The notes: generated by a model from the letters alone, not told the origin. Positions 1 to 8,861 are shown, counted from the stretch's first letter. The stretch: DNA of 64,000 nt from Thermolongibacillus altinsuensis (GCF_004341205.1 NZ_SLUL01000009.1:1-64000), one strand, 5' to 3'. A program made the numbers and translations.

Positions 1-135
1 AATCCTTACCACCTCTGTCAAAGCGTTATTTTCCTTTTATTATAACAATATTTTGTAAAAAATTCAAAAAATCAACATTTATCTTTAACAGAGCCTATAA
101 ATAAAAATTAATTCAAGAAGGAACGTAAGAAACGA

Positions 136-178
136 AAACCGTGAGTTCACGTAAAAGGAGATTCACGGTTTTTTTATT
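136..178 (+). terminator. Rho-independent terminator
   Basis: A 9-bp stem (AAACCGTGA at 136-144, TCACGGTTT at 163-171) is followed by a T-rich run. It would end a transcript entering from the left, beyond the window. No gene is visible between 1 and 135. Confidence 0.75.
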
Positions 179-203
179 TTATTCTAGGAAAGGAAGGATA
201 TAA

Positions 204-447
204 ATGATTAGAGGACACATTCAAAAGGAAGTTTATAATATTCTAATTAGTGAAGGTGTAGTAGAGAATTTAGGGAAAACATATCGTAGTTTCTCAAACT
301 CGCCTACCCGTGTATCCACATATCAAATCGAAAGAATTTGTTAATAACGTAAAAAATTACATCCGAATGTTGAATTTCAAGCTTGGAGTACGAGGAGGAA
401 TGGAAACAGCTAAGTTACTATTGAAGGAAACTGTTGAGAACATTTGA
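204..447 (+). pseudogene. Frameshifted small gene of unknown function
   Basis: An ATG at 204 follows a good ribosome site (AGGAAGG) and opens 46 codons, stopping at 342-344. A second frame carries on a coding-like stretch (VYPHIKSKEF... through LLKETVENI) to a TGA at 445-447. The two frames join naturally near the sequence acccgtg around 305-312, giving a protein of about 80 residues. I do not recognise the family. The simplest reading is a small gene broken by one frameshift. An alternative is a genuine 46-residue ORF followed by chance coding-like sequence. The stop of the second frame lies inside the hairpin at 431-464. Confidence 0.45.
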
Positions 448-464
448 TATAATGTTCTCAACAG
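431..464. terminator. Perfect 13-bp hairpin
   Basis: CTGTTGAGAACAT (431-443) pairs with ATGTTCTCAACAG (452-464). No long T run follows on either strand, so termination is inferred from its position between the small pseudogene and the convergent SUKH gene. Confidence 0.5.
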
Positions 465-545
465 TCTACCTGTAGGAGATGATATCAAGATAAAAAATCT
501 TTGCTCTTTTCTTTGTAAACTATAAGTAAGTATACACAGAACATA

Positions 546-1331
546 TTAAATTTGGTCGCTAATCATATTTGCAAAATATCTAACATCTTCACTATTATCT
601 TGATTAAAGATTTCTATTAATTTTTCTACTGTATTTCTTTCTAAGGAATCCACTAAGAAGTTTGTAGCCTCTGCAACCGATCTCCTTACGTCATCGTTTG
701 GATGTTTACTAAGTTGTAATAAGATCGAACTGAACCATTCTAGATCCTCAGCTTTAACTTCTTGAGACATAAGGTCAACTGAAGTTATTATTCCATCTAT
801 AACATTATTATAAATAGCTTTCATTGTCGACTCTTTAGATACTTCAATCTCATTAAATTCACCAAATTCTATTTCTTCTTCCATTTCCTCGACATAAAGA
901 TTTTTTAAAAAACTTTCAAATGAGTCAGCAATTTTAAATATTTCCTCTGTTTCATTATCAATATAAACAATTGGAGGATTTTCCACTGTGTTTCTGTAGT
1001 CAAACGCTATCCAAGAGTGACCTTGACCACTAAATAGAATCAGTCCTTCAGGCATATTCCACTCTTCTATGTAGTAAGGCGTTTCTAAGATGCCATTGTT
1101 TTCTCCTATTCCCATAATAAAATCGACATTGACTGAGTGATCGCTCCAAGAGGTAGGTTTTGGTGAAGGATGAGCATTAAACACAATACTCCCACCGTTT
1201 TGTATCCTTAAGATGTCTAGATAAGATTTTGGTAGCTTTACATTAAATAGGTTTTCAGCTTTTTTAATATCTGATTCCTTTAAAGGGGGGAGCTTATAAA
1301 TATCGTTCTCTAAATTAGCCCAAATCTTCAA
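546..1331 (-). CDS. SUKH (SMI1/KNR4) family protein with C-terminal HEAT-like segment
   Basis: The 261-residue protein has the SUKH fold signature in residues about 18-145: LPKSYLDILRIQNGG, then a W-rich middle (GQGHSWIAFDYR) and an IADSFESFLKNLY end. Many SUKH proteins are immunity proteins against nuclease or other polymorphic toxins; that role is inferred from the family. The last ~70 residues (LSKHPNDDVRRSVAEATNFLV, then EDVRYFANMI) read like one or two HEAT-type helical repeats. The start is TTG at 1331, preceded by GAGGGAGTGAA. No cognate toxin gene is visible nearby, and the gene lies in AT-rich sequence next to an insertion sequence, which suggests horizontal acquisition. It may be a stranded immunity gene. 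Confidence 0.75.
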   Translation of the reverse strand: MKIWANLENDIYKLPPLKESDIKKAENLFNVKLPKSYLDILRIQNGGSIVFNAHPSPKPTSWSDHSVNVDFIMGIGENNGILETPYYIEEWNMPEGLILFSGQGHSWIAFDYRNTVENPPIVYIDNETEEIFKIADSFESFLKNLYVEEMEEEIEFGEFNEIEVSKESTMKAIYNNVIDGIITSVDLMSQEVKAEDLEWFSSILLQLSKHPNDDVRRSVAEATNFLVDSLERNTVEKLIEIFNQDNSEDVRYFANMISDQI

Positions 1332-1690
1332 AACAGTTCACTCCCTCTAACTAATGAAAAATACATTAATTTCTATACAAAATGAATAAATATGTCTCTA
1401 AATATTTTATACCATTTGAGTAAAAATGTGAATATTTTTATGCCATTTATTTCAATTATAGTTTTATATTGGAGTATTAACTATTATCTTGAATTCGTAG
1501 CGATTTTGGTGACAATCAATAAAAAATGTTGATATATCAACATGTTGCGTCCTTCCACCTTTCCCCTATTGGGTGAAACGATGAAATACCAAAATCGCTT
1601 GATTTGGCGTTTAAGAAACTAAATAAGTTATTCATCACGATTTATCACCACTTTTTGTGATTTTGGCAAAAAAGAAGAAAACACTTACGA
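1332..1690. other. Non-coding stretch with palindromes
   Basis: No gene is visible between the SUKH start and the insertion sequence. It contains a perfect 18-bp palindrome (ATGTTGATATATCAACAT, 1526-1543) nested inside a 12-bp inverted repeat (AGCGATTTTGGT at 1499-1510, ACCAAAATCGCT at 1588-1599). The function is unknown; it could be a folded RNA leader or a recombination site. Confidence 0.6.
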
Positions 1691-1740
1691 AAACCTGGCA
1701 ATAATGTTAGCTACCACACAAACATAAGGAGGTTTCGTAA

Positions 1741-2925
1741 GTGCTTTCTATATCACTAGAATTGCCTGAATTTGAAGTGATTAAACAACTTTTTTTCTCC
1801 AATCAATATTTTGTTCATGTTCAAAAAAAGTGTCATGAGGAACGCTGTCCTTATTGTGGATTTATGACTTCTTATGTCCATGACAGGAGGACAAGAAAGG
1901 TTCGTGATCTTCCCATTCTCAATCATTCTGTGTGTTTATTTGTGCTGGTCAGACGATATCAATGCCAAAATTGTCAATCGGTATTCTCGGAGTCTTATGA
2001 GTCGATTCAACCTAATAAACACCAAACGAATAGGTATCGTGAATACTTGTTTGAATTGTGTCAGGATACAACTATACAAGATGTAAGTCGAAAACAAAAG
2101 ATTCCGTATTCGACCTTAGAGAGAATTTACTACTCGGTCGCTCAAGAAAAAGCCGCCCTTCATCAAAAACAAATTCATGAAGCTTTAGATAAGGATGAAC
2201 TGGTTTTAAGTTTAGATGAGGTGTCTGTACGAAAAGGTCATCGATACGAAACCGTTTTGACAGAGGCGGAATTAGGCTGTGTCATCGGAATGCATAAAGA
2301 CCGAGATTGTGATTCCACCATTCAACTATTAAATCAGAATGTCCTTTCCTTCCAAACGGTTCAAACCACCGTTTTGGACATGTGGGAGCCTTATCATAAA
2401 GCGATTCAATCCGTCTTTCCTTTAGCGACGATCGTCATTGATAAATACCATGTTGTTCAAAAAGTCACACAAGCCTTAGACAAAGTTAGAAAAGGATTTG
2501 CAAAACTAAAAAAAGCAAGGTTCCTCCTGTTGAAGGTATATGAATCATTACAGGATCATCAGAAAGCACGCTTGGAAGAAATCTTAGAAGAGTACCCAGA
2601 GCTTGCTTGTGCTTACTATTTAAAGGAACTATTTCGAGATTTCTATAAGTTGACCGATTACGATGATGCCCATGATCTTTTAGAAGAATGGATTCAATTA
2701 GCACGGAGTAGTCCTTACTCATCTTTTCATAAAGTGGCCAACACATTAGAAAAGTGGAAAGCACCCATACTCCAATATTTCTTATCTCCATACACGAATG
2801 CCCGAACAGAAGGAACCAATCATAAAATCAAAAATATAAAACGGAGGGCTTATGGATATCGGAATCTAAAGCGTTTTCGACTTCGTGTATTTTTGGAATG
2901 TACAGGGAATACTAATTTTGATTAA
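1741..2925 (+). CDS. ISL3 family transposase
   Basis: The 394-residue protein is full length for the family. In order it has an N-terminal zinc-finger region (CPYCG at about residues 36-40 and CQNC about 40 residues later), a helix-turn-helix region (IQDVSRKQKIPYSTLERIYY, about 117-136) and the DDE domain. The presumed acidic catalytic residues lie in LSLDEVSVRKG (about 160), VIDKYHVVQ (about 235) and NARTEGTNHKIK (about 360). The start is GTG at 1741, set by AGGAGG just upstream. The reading frame is intact, so the element may be active. The family mobilises DNA by transposition through its terminal inverted repeats. Confidence 0.92.
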   Translation: MLSISLELPEFEVIKQLFFSNQYFVHVQKKCHEERCPYCGFMTSYVHDRRTRKVRDLPILNHSVCLFVLVRRYQCQNCQSVFSESYESIQPNKHQTNRYREYLFELCQDTTIQDVSRKQKIPYSTLERIYYSVAQEKAALHQKQIHEALDKDELVLSLDEVSVRKGHRYETVLTEAELGCVIGMHKDRDCDSTIQLLNQNVLSFQTVQTTVLDMWEPYHKAIQSVFPLATIVIDKYHVVQKVTQALDKVRKGFAKLKKARFLLLKVYESLQDHQKARLEEILEEYPELACAYYLKELFRDFYKLTDYDDAHDLLEEWIQLARSSPYSSFHKVANTLEKWKAPILQYFLSPYTNARTEGTNHKIKNIKRRAYGYRNLKRFRLRVFLECTGNTNFD

Positions 2926-2936
2926 ATTGCTTAAGG

Positions 2937-3046
2937 GCTCTTCTTCAGCAGCTAACATGATAGTTGGTAGAATCGCAGCCGTCAAGGAAGGCACTTGACT
3001 ACTCCCATTCTACCAACTTAGTGGTCAGTAAGCTGAAGAAGGAGAC
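2937..3046. repeat. Nested three-layer palindrome inside the IS
   Basis: Three inverted-repeat layers share one centre. The outer layer is TTCTTCAGC (2941-2949) with GCTGAAGAA (3032-3040). The middle is AGTTGGTAGAAT (2962-2973) with ATTCTACCAACT (3007-3018). The inner is GTCAAG (2981-2986) with CTTGAC (2994-2999). The 13-mer CAGCTAACATGAT occurs at 2949-2961 and again at 3068-3080, in the right end. This would fold into a long interrupted hairpin as RNA or extrude as a cruciform. Confidence 0.8.
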
Positions 3047-3213
3047 GGTCTGATTGACATCTAAATCCAGCTAACATGATGCAAGGTTTGTGTACAAATC
3101 ACAGAAAATGGTGAAGAGACATTTTTATAAAAGAATATTGGGAGCATTGAGCGCCCGCTTTATTGAGAGTATTTTATCTCGATAGGAATACAAATTGAGA
3201 TGAATATAAGATG

Positions 3214-4746
3214 TTAATAGAAAGATATTTCAACTGTCACTTCATCTTGCACTTTTTTATAACTAATTTCTTTGATGATTAATCTTAATAATCGATTGAG
3301 TTCCTTAGTTTCAATAGTATTGTCTGATAACCCTCTAAGAGCTGCTTCAATTCTCTCTTTTCTTTCTTCTTTAGAAATACCTTTGACTTCTTTAAAGTTT
3401 TCTTCTATCTCTCTTAGTTCATTTTTAATTTTTATAACCATCGCTTCTTGTTCTTTTGACATGTTATTCATTACTTCTTCGTTAATTTTCCCCATTACAT
3501 ACAAATTATAAATTCTATTCAAACCATCTTCCGCATTTTTTAATTCTTTTCTTTTCTCAGCAAGTAAATCGTCCAATTTGTATTGATTAGAAGGTTGCGG
3601 GTTCTCAAAAGATTTAATTTCATTTAAATATAGTAAGAGTTCGTTTTCGATTGCTTCAAGTAAGATATCAGCATCGATTCCGTGATGACCACATTGATTA
3701 CCAAATGGATCGGTTTTCTGGCACTTTACCACGTAACACTTTAACCCTTTGGTTACAGTTTTCTTATTATTCATTCTCATCGAATAGCCGCATTTACTAC
3801 ACTTTATCAGTCCTGATAAGGCATAGACACCATTTCTAGCGCGTTTTGGAACTTTCTGTTTTGCATTTTTAATAGCTAACATTCGTGAGTGTTCTTCTAA
3901 AGTTTTTATTGCCGTATGGCAATTCTCAACAATAATCCATTCATCTCTATCCTTAATTTCTAAAGGTTTAGTAGGCTTATTTTTATGGCCGCTTCCACTA
4001 GTTTTTCCATAGATGATTCTCCCTAAGTGAATCTCACTAAAAATTACACGCTCAACTTTAACTTCGGACCAATATTTACCTATATGTGTTTTTACACCCA
4101 TTTTATTAACTTTAACAGCAATGTCTTTTAAGGATGTTCCATTTAAATATTCTTCTACCATCATTCTGTAGATCGGTAGTTTTGCCTCATCAACTACTAA
4201 ACTTTTTGTATTTCTATCATAAAAGTATGGAAAAGGGGGTACACCGTTTGTCCATCTACCTCTTTTTGCACCCCTAATTTTTCCTGCTTTTAGCCTACCC
4301 TTTATTAAACGGTATTCATGTTTCGCCATTAATGCATCCATATCATTAGCCAATTCTTGATTCTCATCATTGTAATCAAGGACTTTTTGTGGGGTAATAA
4401 CGACAGTATTAGAAGCTTTAAAAGCTTTTCTAATTTCACCTACATCCGCCCAATCTCCACGTCCTAATCTATCAGGATGAATCACTAAAACGGCATCATA
4501 TACACCGTTTTTAACTTCGCGTAACAGTTTTTTTAATTCAGGTCGAAATTCAATACTGTCACTAGTACCAATCTCCTCATAAATTACATATTTAAGATTA
4601 TATTTTTTGGCTAATTCTACTAGTTCTAAACGATGATTCGCAAGGACATCCTCTTCACTTTTATCATCTCTACTTTTACGTAAATAAATAGCAACAAATT
4701 CAATGGAAAGAGCATTTATTATTTCACCAATATTATAGTTATACAT
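3214..4746 (-). CDS. Large serine recombinase (site-specific integrase)
   Basis: The protein is about 510 residues from ATG 4746. The N-terminal resolvase/invertase domain has the YLRKSRDD motif, with presumed nucleophile Ser25, and VIHPDRLGRGDW. A recombinase domain follows (about 170-270), then a zinc ribbon (IKCSKCGY with the pair CQK and CGHHG) and a coiled-coil segment (about 390-470). This architecture matches large serine integrases that insert phages or conjugative and integrative elements at specific att sites. The start overlaps the end of a 52-residue ORF, so the two are probably co-transcribed. It points away from the disrupted yyaL gene, whose broken point is about 500 bp away. 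That fits an element end, but the other end is not in the window. Confidence 0.9.
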   Translation of the reverse strand: MYNYNIGEIINALSIEFVAIYLRKSRDDKSEEDVLANHRLELVELAKKYNLKYVIYEEIGTSDSIEFRPELKKLLREVKNGVYDAVLVIHPDRLGRGDWADVGEIRKAFKASNTVVITPQKVLDYNDENQELANDMDALMAKHEYRLIKGRLKAGKIRGAKRGRWTNGVPPFPYFYDRNTKSLVVDEAKLPIYRMMVEEYLNGTSLKDIAVKVNKMGVKTHIGKYWSEVKVERVIFSEIHLGRIIYGKTSGSGHKNKPTKPLEIKDRDEWIIVENCHTAIKTLEEHSRMLAIKNAKQKVPKRARNGVYALSGLIKCSKCGYSMRMNNKKTVTKGLKCYVVKCQKTDPFGNQCGHHGIDADILLEAIENELLLYLNEIKSFENPQPSNQYKLDDLLAEKRKELKNAEDGLNRIYNLYVMGKINEEVMNNMSKEQEAMVIKIKNELREIEENFKEVKGISKEERKERIEAALRGLSDNTIETKELNRLLRLIIKEISYKKVQDEVTVEISFY

Positions 4747-4897
4747 GGTTTTTATCACTTTCCTTTTCCAAATAGGCACTTAAAGCCAGAGAAAAATTTT
4801 TAATAGAACTTAAAGTTGGTTTATTAGAAATGATTTTTATTTTGTATCCAGATTTTGATGTTATAGCCTTTTCTTGCTTTTTGGTTAAATTAATCAT
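4739..4897 (-). CDS. Small ORF overlapping the recombinase start
   Basis: A 52-residue lysine-rich ORF (MINLTKKQEKAITSKSG...KESDKNHV) starts with ATG at 4897 behind AGAGGTGA. Its last codons overlap the recombinase ATG by 8 bases, a typical translational coupling. I do not recognise the family. Its position suggests a small protein made together with the integrase, possibly an accessory or directionality factor; that role is inference only. Confidence 0.6.
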   Translation of the reverse strand: MINLTKKQEKAITSKSGYKIKIISNKPTLSSIKNFSLALSAYLEKESDKNHV

Positions 4898-5084
4898 CTT
4901 TGTATCACCTCTGAAAATAATTTCAAAGATGATACCAGCGCTTTTTTGATATTCTAAGTTATTGAAAAAAGTTTTTATTTTCAGAATATTTCTGGGTGAA
5001 AATTAACAGGTAAGTATGGTAATATTCCTTTTAGTTTTAACGAATAATTAAATAATGAAAAAATTCAAAAGGAAGTGTTAAGAA
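4898..5084. other. Intergenic region between integrase unit and yyaL fragment
   Basis: AT-rich, with no gene. A short inverted repeat (ATATTCT at 4949-4955, AGAATAT at 4983-4989) could be an operator for the leftward integrase transcript. The yyaL fragment has AAGGAAGTG about 8 bases before its ATG. Confidence 0.4.
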
Positions 5085-5252
5085 ATGTCAGTACATGAGA
5101 AAAAATACACGAATCGATTAATCCATGAAAAATCACCTTACCTTTTACAACATGCACATAATCCAGTTGATTGGTTTCCATGGGGACCTGAAGCTTTCCA
5201 AAAAGCAAAAAGGGAAGGGAAGCCAGTGTTTGTATCTATTGGCTATTCCTGA
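5085..5252 (+). pseudogene. yyaL: yyaL 5' fragment (thioredoxin-domain protein, N-terminus)
   Basis: ATG 5085 opens 55 codons that match the conserved YyaL/DUF255 N-terminus: [21 protein letters not shown], then [10 protein letters not shown], ending at TGA 5250-5252. In the family the next residues are [13 protein letters not shown], which appear 44 bases later in another frame (from 5291). This piece is visibly more AT-rich than the remainder of the gene, so it may have arrived with the integrase-bearing segment rather than being the original 5' end. Confidence 0.85.
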
Positions 5253-5292
5253 CCCTGCGGGGTCAATAGATGAAAGTGAGGATGCTTATATC
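5249..5292. other. 44-bp insertion scar in yyaL, possible att junction
   Basis: Removing 5249-5292 restores the reading frame and the family sequence SIGYS-TCHWCH. The extra DNA contains the hairpin TGACCC-tgcg-GGGTCA (5250-5265). A second inverted pair, ATCTATTG (5234-5241) and CAATAGAT (5263-5270), surrounds it. Serine-integrase att sites are short, partly inverted sequences, so an attachment or excision scar is plausible. The alternative is a replication error or old transposition footprint. Confidence 0.6.
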
Positions 5293-7195
5293 TACATGTC
5301 ATTGGTGTCACGTGATGGCACACGAAAGTTTCGAGGATGAGGAAGTGGCTCGAATTTTAAATGAAAAGTTTGTGTCGATTAAAGTGGACCGCGAAGAACG
5401 GCCGGATATCGACTCGATTTATATGCGCGTTTGTCAGATGCTTACTGGCCACGGCGGTTGGCCGCTTAGCGTCTTTTTGACGCCGGATCAAAAACCGTTT
5501 TATGCGGGGACGTATTTTCCGAAGCGAAGCCGTTACGGCCGAATCGGCTTTATCGATCTTTTAAATCAAATTGCCGATCAATTTGCCCAACATCAAGAAA
5601 ACATTTTGCGCGTTTCTGAAAAAATAACAGCAAGCTTACAGCAAACGGTTCAAACGGAAGGAAACGAGAAGTTGCAGGCAAAAGCGTTAGACAATGCGTA
5701 TCGCCAGCTTGAAAGAAGCTTTGATTCTGTTTACGGCGGCTTTGGCGGAGCGCCGAAATTTCCGATCCCGCATAACCTTACTTTTTTAATGCGTTATCAT
5801 TTATGGAAAAAAGAAACGAATGCGTTATATATGGTTGAAAAAACGCTAAACAGCATGGCTGATGGCGGCATTTATGATCATGTCGGTTACGGTTTTGCTC
5901 GCTACTCGACTGATGCGATGTGGAAGGTGCCGCATTTTGAAAAAATGCTGTATGATAATGCTCTTTTGCTTCATGCTTATACGGAAGCCTATCAAATAAC
6001 GAAAAACGAGCGTTACAAACGAATTAGCGAGCAAGTGATTGAGTTCGTTCAGCGAGAAATGACATCGAAAGAAGGAGCGTTTTATTCTGCGATTGATGCC
6101 GATTCGGAAGGAGTGGAAGGAAAATATTATGTTTGGAATCGAGAAGAAGTGTTCCATATTTTAGTGGGGGAACTAGGTGCTCTTTATTGCGATGTTTATG
6201 ACGTGACAGAAGAAGGGAATTTCGAGGGGCATAACGTGTTAAACCTCATTCATACCGATCGATCAAGCGTGATGGAAAAATATCAGTTGACCGAACAAGA
6301 ACTAAACGAGAAATTAGAAACAGCCAGACAACAGTTATTTTCGAAACGAATGATGCGTACATATCCTCATGTCGACGATAAAATTTTGACGGCGTGGAAT
6401 GCGCTGATGATTGCGGCTTTGGCGAAAGCAGGGAAGGTGTATGAAAATGAATCGTACATGGAAATGGCGAAACGGGCGTTGACGTTTATTGAAACGCATT
6501 TAATTCGTGAAGGAAGAGTGATGGTTCGTTATCGCGATGGAGAAGTGAAAAATAAAGGGTTTCTTGATGATTATGCTTATTTAGTATGGGCGTATATCGA
6601 AATGTATGAAGCAACTTTTCAGCTTTCGTATCTGAAAAAAGCAATCGATTTGACAAACAACATGATGGACTTGTTTTGGGATGAAGAGCGTGGTGGTTTT
6701 TATTTTACCGGAAAAGACGGTGAGACATTAATCGTTCGAGAAAAAGAGCTTTATGATGGGGCGCTGCCTTCAGGAAATAGCGTAGCGGCGGTGCAAATGA
6801 TTCGGCTGGCGAGATTAACGGGCGATTTAACATTGCTTGAAAAAGCGGAGAAAATGTATGCGGTCTTTAAGCGGCATGTGGAAGCGTACGAGAGCGGTTA
6901 TACGTACTTTTTGCAAGGATTATTATTGTTGGAAATGGCGGCAAAAGAAGTCGTCCTTTTCGGCAAAACCGAAGATGAGAAGCGGAAAACGTTCGCAAAA
7001 GCATTGCAGCAGTCCTTTATTCCGCATGTTTCAGCGTTAGTGGCTGAATCTCCTTCCGATTTTGCCGAAGTGGCTCCGTTTGCCTCCCAATACAAACCAA
7101 TCGCGGACGATGTGACGATTTATATATGCGAAAACTTCGCTTGCCAGCAGCCGACGACCGATATTGAAAAAGCGCGTGAACAATTAGGAATTTAG
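5270..7195 (+). pseudogene. yyaL: yyaL main body (DUF255/thioredoxin plus six-hairpin glycosidase-like)
   Basis: The open frame from ATG 5270 gives 641 residues, lacking the ~55 normal N-terminal residues but keeping the CHWC thioredoxin-like motif at about residues 10-13 and the C-terminal alpha/alpha barrel resembling N-acylglucosamine 2-epimerases ([44 protein letters not shown]). YyaL-type proteins are widespread and their reaction is not settled. The start at 5270 lies in the 44-bp scar and has only a weak GCGGGG upstream, so expression may be poor. The rest of the frame is intact, so the break looks recent. Whether the shortened protein is made is unknown. Confidence 0.8.
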
Positions 7196-7200
7196 CTCGA

Positions 7201-7749
7201 TCATAGCGATTGAAGATATTGATTCCAATGTTTGGCTTGTGCCATTGCGTTTTGGTCTTGCATGATTTCTCCAGGGCTGTTTCCTTTGCCGATGACATAT
7301 CCCATCCATTCCATGCCGACGAAGTCAAAGATGTAACGGAATTGCTGCACGAGCGGCAACGCTTTGATAGAAGGGTTGTCTCCGCCGCAAATGATGACAA
7401 AGCCTTTTTTCTTGCTCATTTCTTTTTTGAAATCAAATCGCGGATCACGTAAACTTTGCGACCAACGATCGACAAAAAGCTTCATATGGCCGCTCATTCC
7501 GTACCAATAGAGCGGAGTGGCAAATACGAGGATATCATGTGCTAAAACGGATTGAATGATATGATCGTAATCATCCTCTACAGGCGTGAATCCTTCCGGA
7601 GAATGACGTTTATCCACGATTGGAATAATCGTGTGATGGCGCAAATGGATCGATTGGTGTGGAACATCTTTTAAAATGAGCGATGTGAACATTTCCGTGT
7701 TCCCGTTTTCTCTTGAGCTTCCGTTAATCACAAGAATTTTACTCATCAT
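7201..7749 (-). CDS. NAD(P)H-dependent flavin oxidoreductase (flavodoxin-like fold)
   Basis: About 182 residues starting at ATG 7749, or at 7746, behind CAGGAGGTAC; the longer upstream frame is not needed. The N-terminus is a flavodoxin-type FMN site (ILVINGSSRENGNTEMFT). The middle has the conserved TPLYWYGMSGHMKLFVDRWSQ segment, and FVIICGGDNP lies near residue 130. Members of the NADPH-dependent FMN reductase family reduce quinones, azo compounds or iron complexes; the substrate cannot be told. The gene ends 5 bp from the yyaL stop (convergent) and lies just upstream of the siderophore-binding-protein terminator, reading the same way as that gene. Confidence 0.82.
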   Translation of the reverse strand: MMSKILVINGSSRENGNTEMFTSLILKDVPHQSIHLRHHTIIPIVDKRHSPEGFTPVEDDYDHIIQSVLAHDILVFATPLYWYGMSGHMKLFVDRWSQSLRDPRFDFKKEMSKKKGFVIICGGDNPSIKALPLVQQFRYIFDFVGMEWMGYVIGKGNSPGEIMQDQNAMAQAKHWNQYLQSL

Positions 7750-7832
7750 GTACCTCCTGTTTATGAATAGGATTACGTTGAGATTATACGGCAAATTGCC
7801 GCAGAAAGGAAAGCAAGAAGGGATTTTGCGCG

Positions 7833-7869
7833 AAAAAAGGGAGTTCGAGCGGTTGATTCGAACTCCCTT
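7833..7869 (-). terminator. Terminator of the siderophore-binding-protein gene
   Basis: A perfect 12-bp stem (AAGGGAGTTCGA at 7837-7848, TCGAACTCCCTT at 7858-7869) is followed on the minus strand by TTTTTT. Confidence 0.88.
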
Positions 7870-7876
7870 CATGTTG

Positions 7877-8845
7877 TTATTGATTTAAGAAATATTTTTC
7901 GATGTCATCTAGCATATGGTGTGCCGCAAGTACGCCGCCAGCCGTATTCCAAATGGCGTCGCTAACTTTGTAAACTTTGCCTTGTTTCGCTACATTTAAG
8001 TTTTTGAAAAGTGGATCGTTAATCCATTCTTCTTCTAGTTTGCTTGCTTCCCCGTCTCCAGTTTCATATGTGAAGTAGAAGAGAATATCGCCATCCATGG
8101 CTGGAATGCGTTCTTTTGTGACACCTTTTTCAGCAAAATCGTTGACGTTTTGTGATTCAGGACGCGCAAATCCTAATTGATCCAAAATAACCCCAGAGAA
8201 TGAGTCTTTATGATAAATACGTACATCGCCAGCCATAAAGCGAACGATTGAAACTTTCATGTTCAATTTGTCGCCTAATTTTGCTTTTAAATCTTCTACG
8301 CGTTGATCGTATTCAGCGATGACTTCTTTTCCTTTTTCTTCTTTATTGACCGCTTTTGCATAGAGCATGAAGTTTTCTTTCCAGTTTCCTTTTAATGTTT
8401 CTGAGAAAACAGTTGGAGCGATCGCGTCTAATTGTTCATAAATTTTTTCATGACGCAATTTGTTGCCGATGATTAAATCTGGTTTTAACGCGGCAATCGC
8501 TTCGAGATTTGGTTCGCTTTCGGTTCCAAGTTCTTTAACGCCGTCCATTTGGTCTTTAATATGATCATACCAAGGATCTCCAAGCCATGATTTAACCGCA
8601 CCGACTGGTTTTACACCTAACGCCAATAGCGCTTCCGTTCCTTCATTTGTCAAAATGACGACACGTTCAGGAGTACCTTTGATTTCAGCTGTCCCCATTG
8701 CGTGTTCAATCGTATAGCTTGTTGGTTCTTCCGTTTTCTCTTTGTTTGGCTTTGAGTTTGCTTCCTCTTTCGCACCGCTGCATCCGGCAAGGACGAGAAG
8801 GAGAGCAAACATGATTGCTAGAATGGAAGAAAGTTTTGATTTCAT
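7877..8845 (-). CDS. yfiY: Iron-siderophore ABC transporter substrate-binding lipoprotein (YfiY-like)
   Basis: About 322 residues from ATG 8845, which has GGGGGC upstream; the longer frame to 8947 is non-coding leader. A lipoprotein signal peptide ends at LAGC (Cys about 22), so the protein is tethered outside the membrane. The periplasmic-binding fold of the FecB/FhuD class follows, with VVILTNEGTEALLALGVKP, LKPDLIIGNKLRHEKIY and WNTAGGVLAAH. These motifs closely resemble B. subtilis YfiY, which binds the hydroxamate siderophore schizokinen; the same ligand is inferred. It is transcribed divergently from the permease/ATPase genes at 9042-11917, with Fur-like boxes between them. Confidence 0.92.
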   Translation of the reverse strand: MKSKLSSILAIMFALLLVLAGCSGAKEEANSKPNKEKTEEPTSYTIEHAMGTAEIKGTPERVVILTNEGTEALLALGVKPVGAVKSWLGDPWYDHIKDQMDGVKELGTESEPNLEAIAALKPDLIIGNKLRHEKIYEQLDAIAPTVFSETLKGNWKENFMLYAKAVNKEEKGKEVIAEYDQRVEDLKAKLGDKLNMKVSIVRFMAGDVRIYHKDSFSGVILDQLGFARPESQNVNDFAEKGVTKERIPAMDGDILFYFTYETGDGEASKLEEEWINDPLFKNLNVAKQGKVYKVSDAIWNTAGGVLAAHHMLDDIEKYFLNQ

Positions 8846-8861
8846 ATGTATGCCCCCTATT

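Larger units (their letters stand above)
1691..3089 (+). mobile_element. ISL3-type insertion sequence
   Basis: One ISL3 transposase gene is bounded by an imperfect inverted repeat: left about 1691-1712 (AAACCTGGCA, then ATGTTAGCT) and right about 3069-3089 (AGCTAACAT, then TGCAAGGTTT). ISL3 elements normally carry such ends and make 8-bp target duplications. I could not find a convincing 8-bp duplication, so the exact ends are uncertain. The space between the transposase stop and the right repeat is filled by the nested palindrome at 2937-3046. Confidence 0.65.

Noticed and set aside
2486-2791. 101-residue minus-strand frame in the transposase gene
   Set aside because: Shadow frame opposite a clear ISL3 transposase; no ribosome site or family signal.
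2937-3046. Integron attC site
   Set aside because: The nested palindrome is of similar size, but no integron integrase or cassette array is present and the element lies within an IS.
5125-5340. 71-residue frame across the yyaL break
   Set aside because: It is in a different frame from both conserved yyaL parts and matches neither; a by-product of the overlapping sequence.
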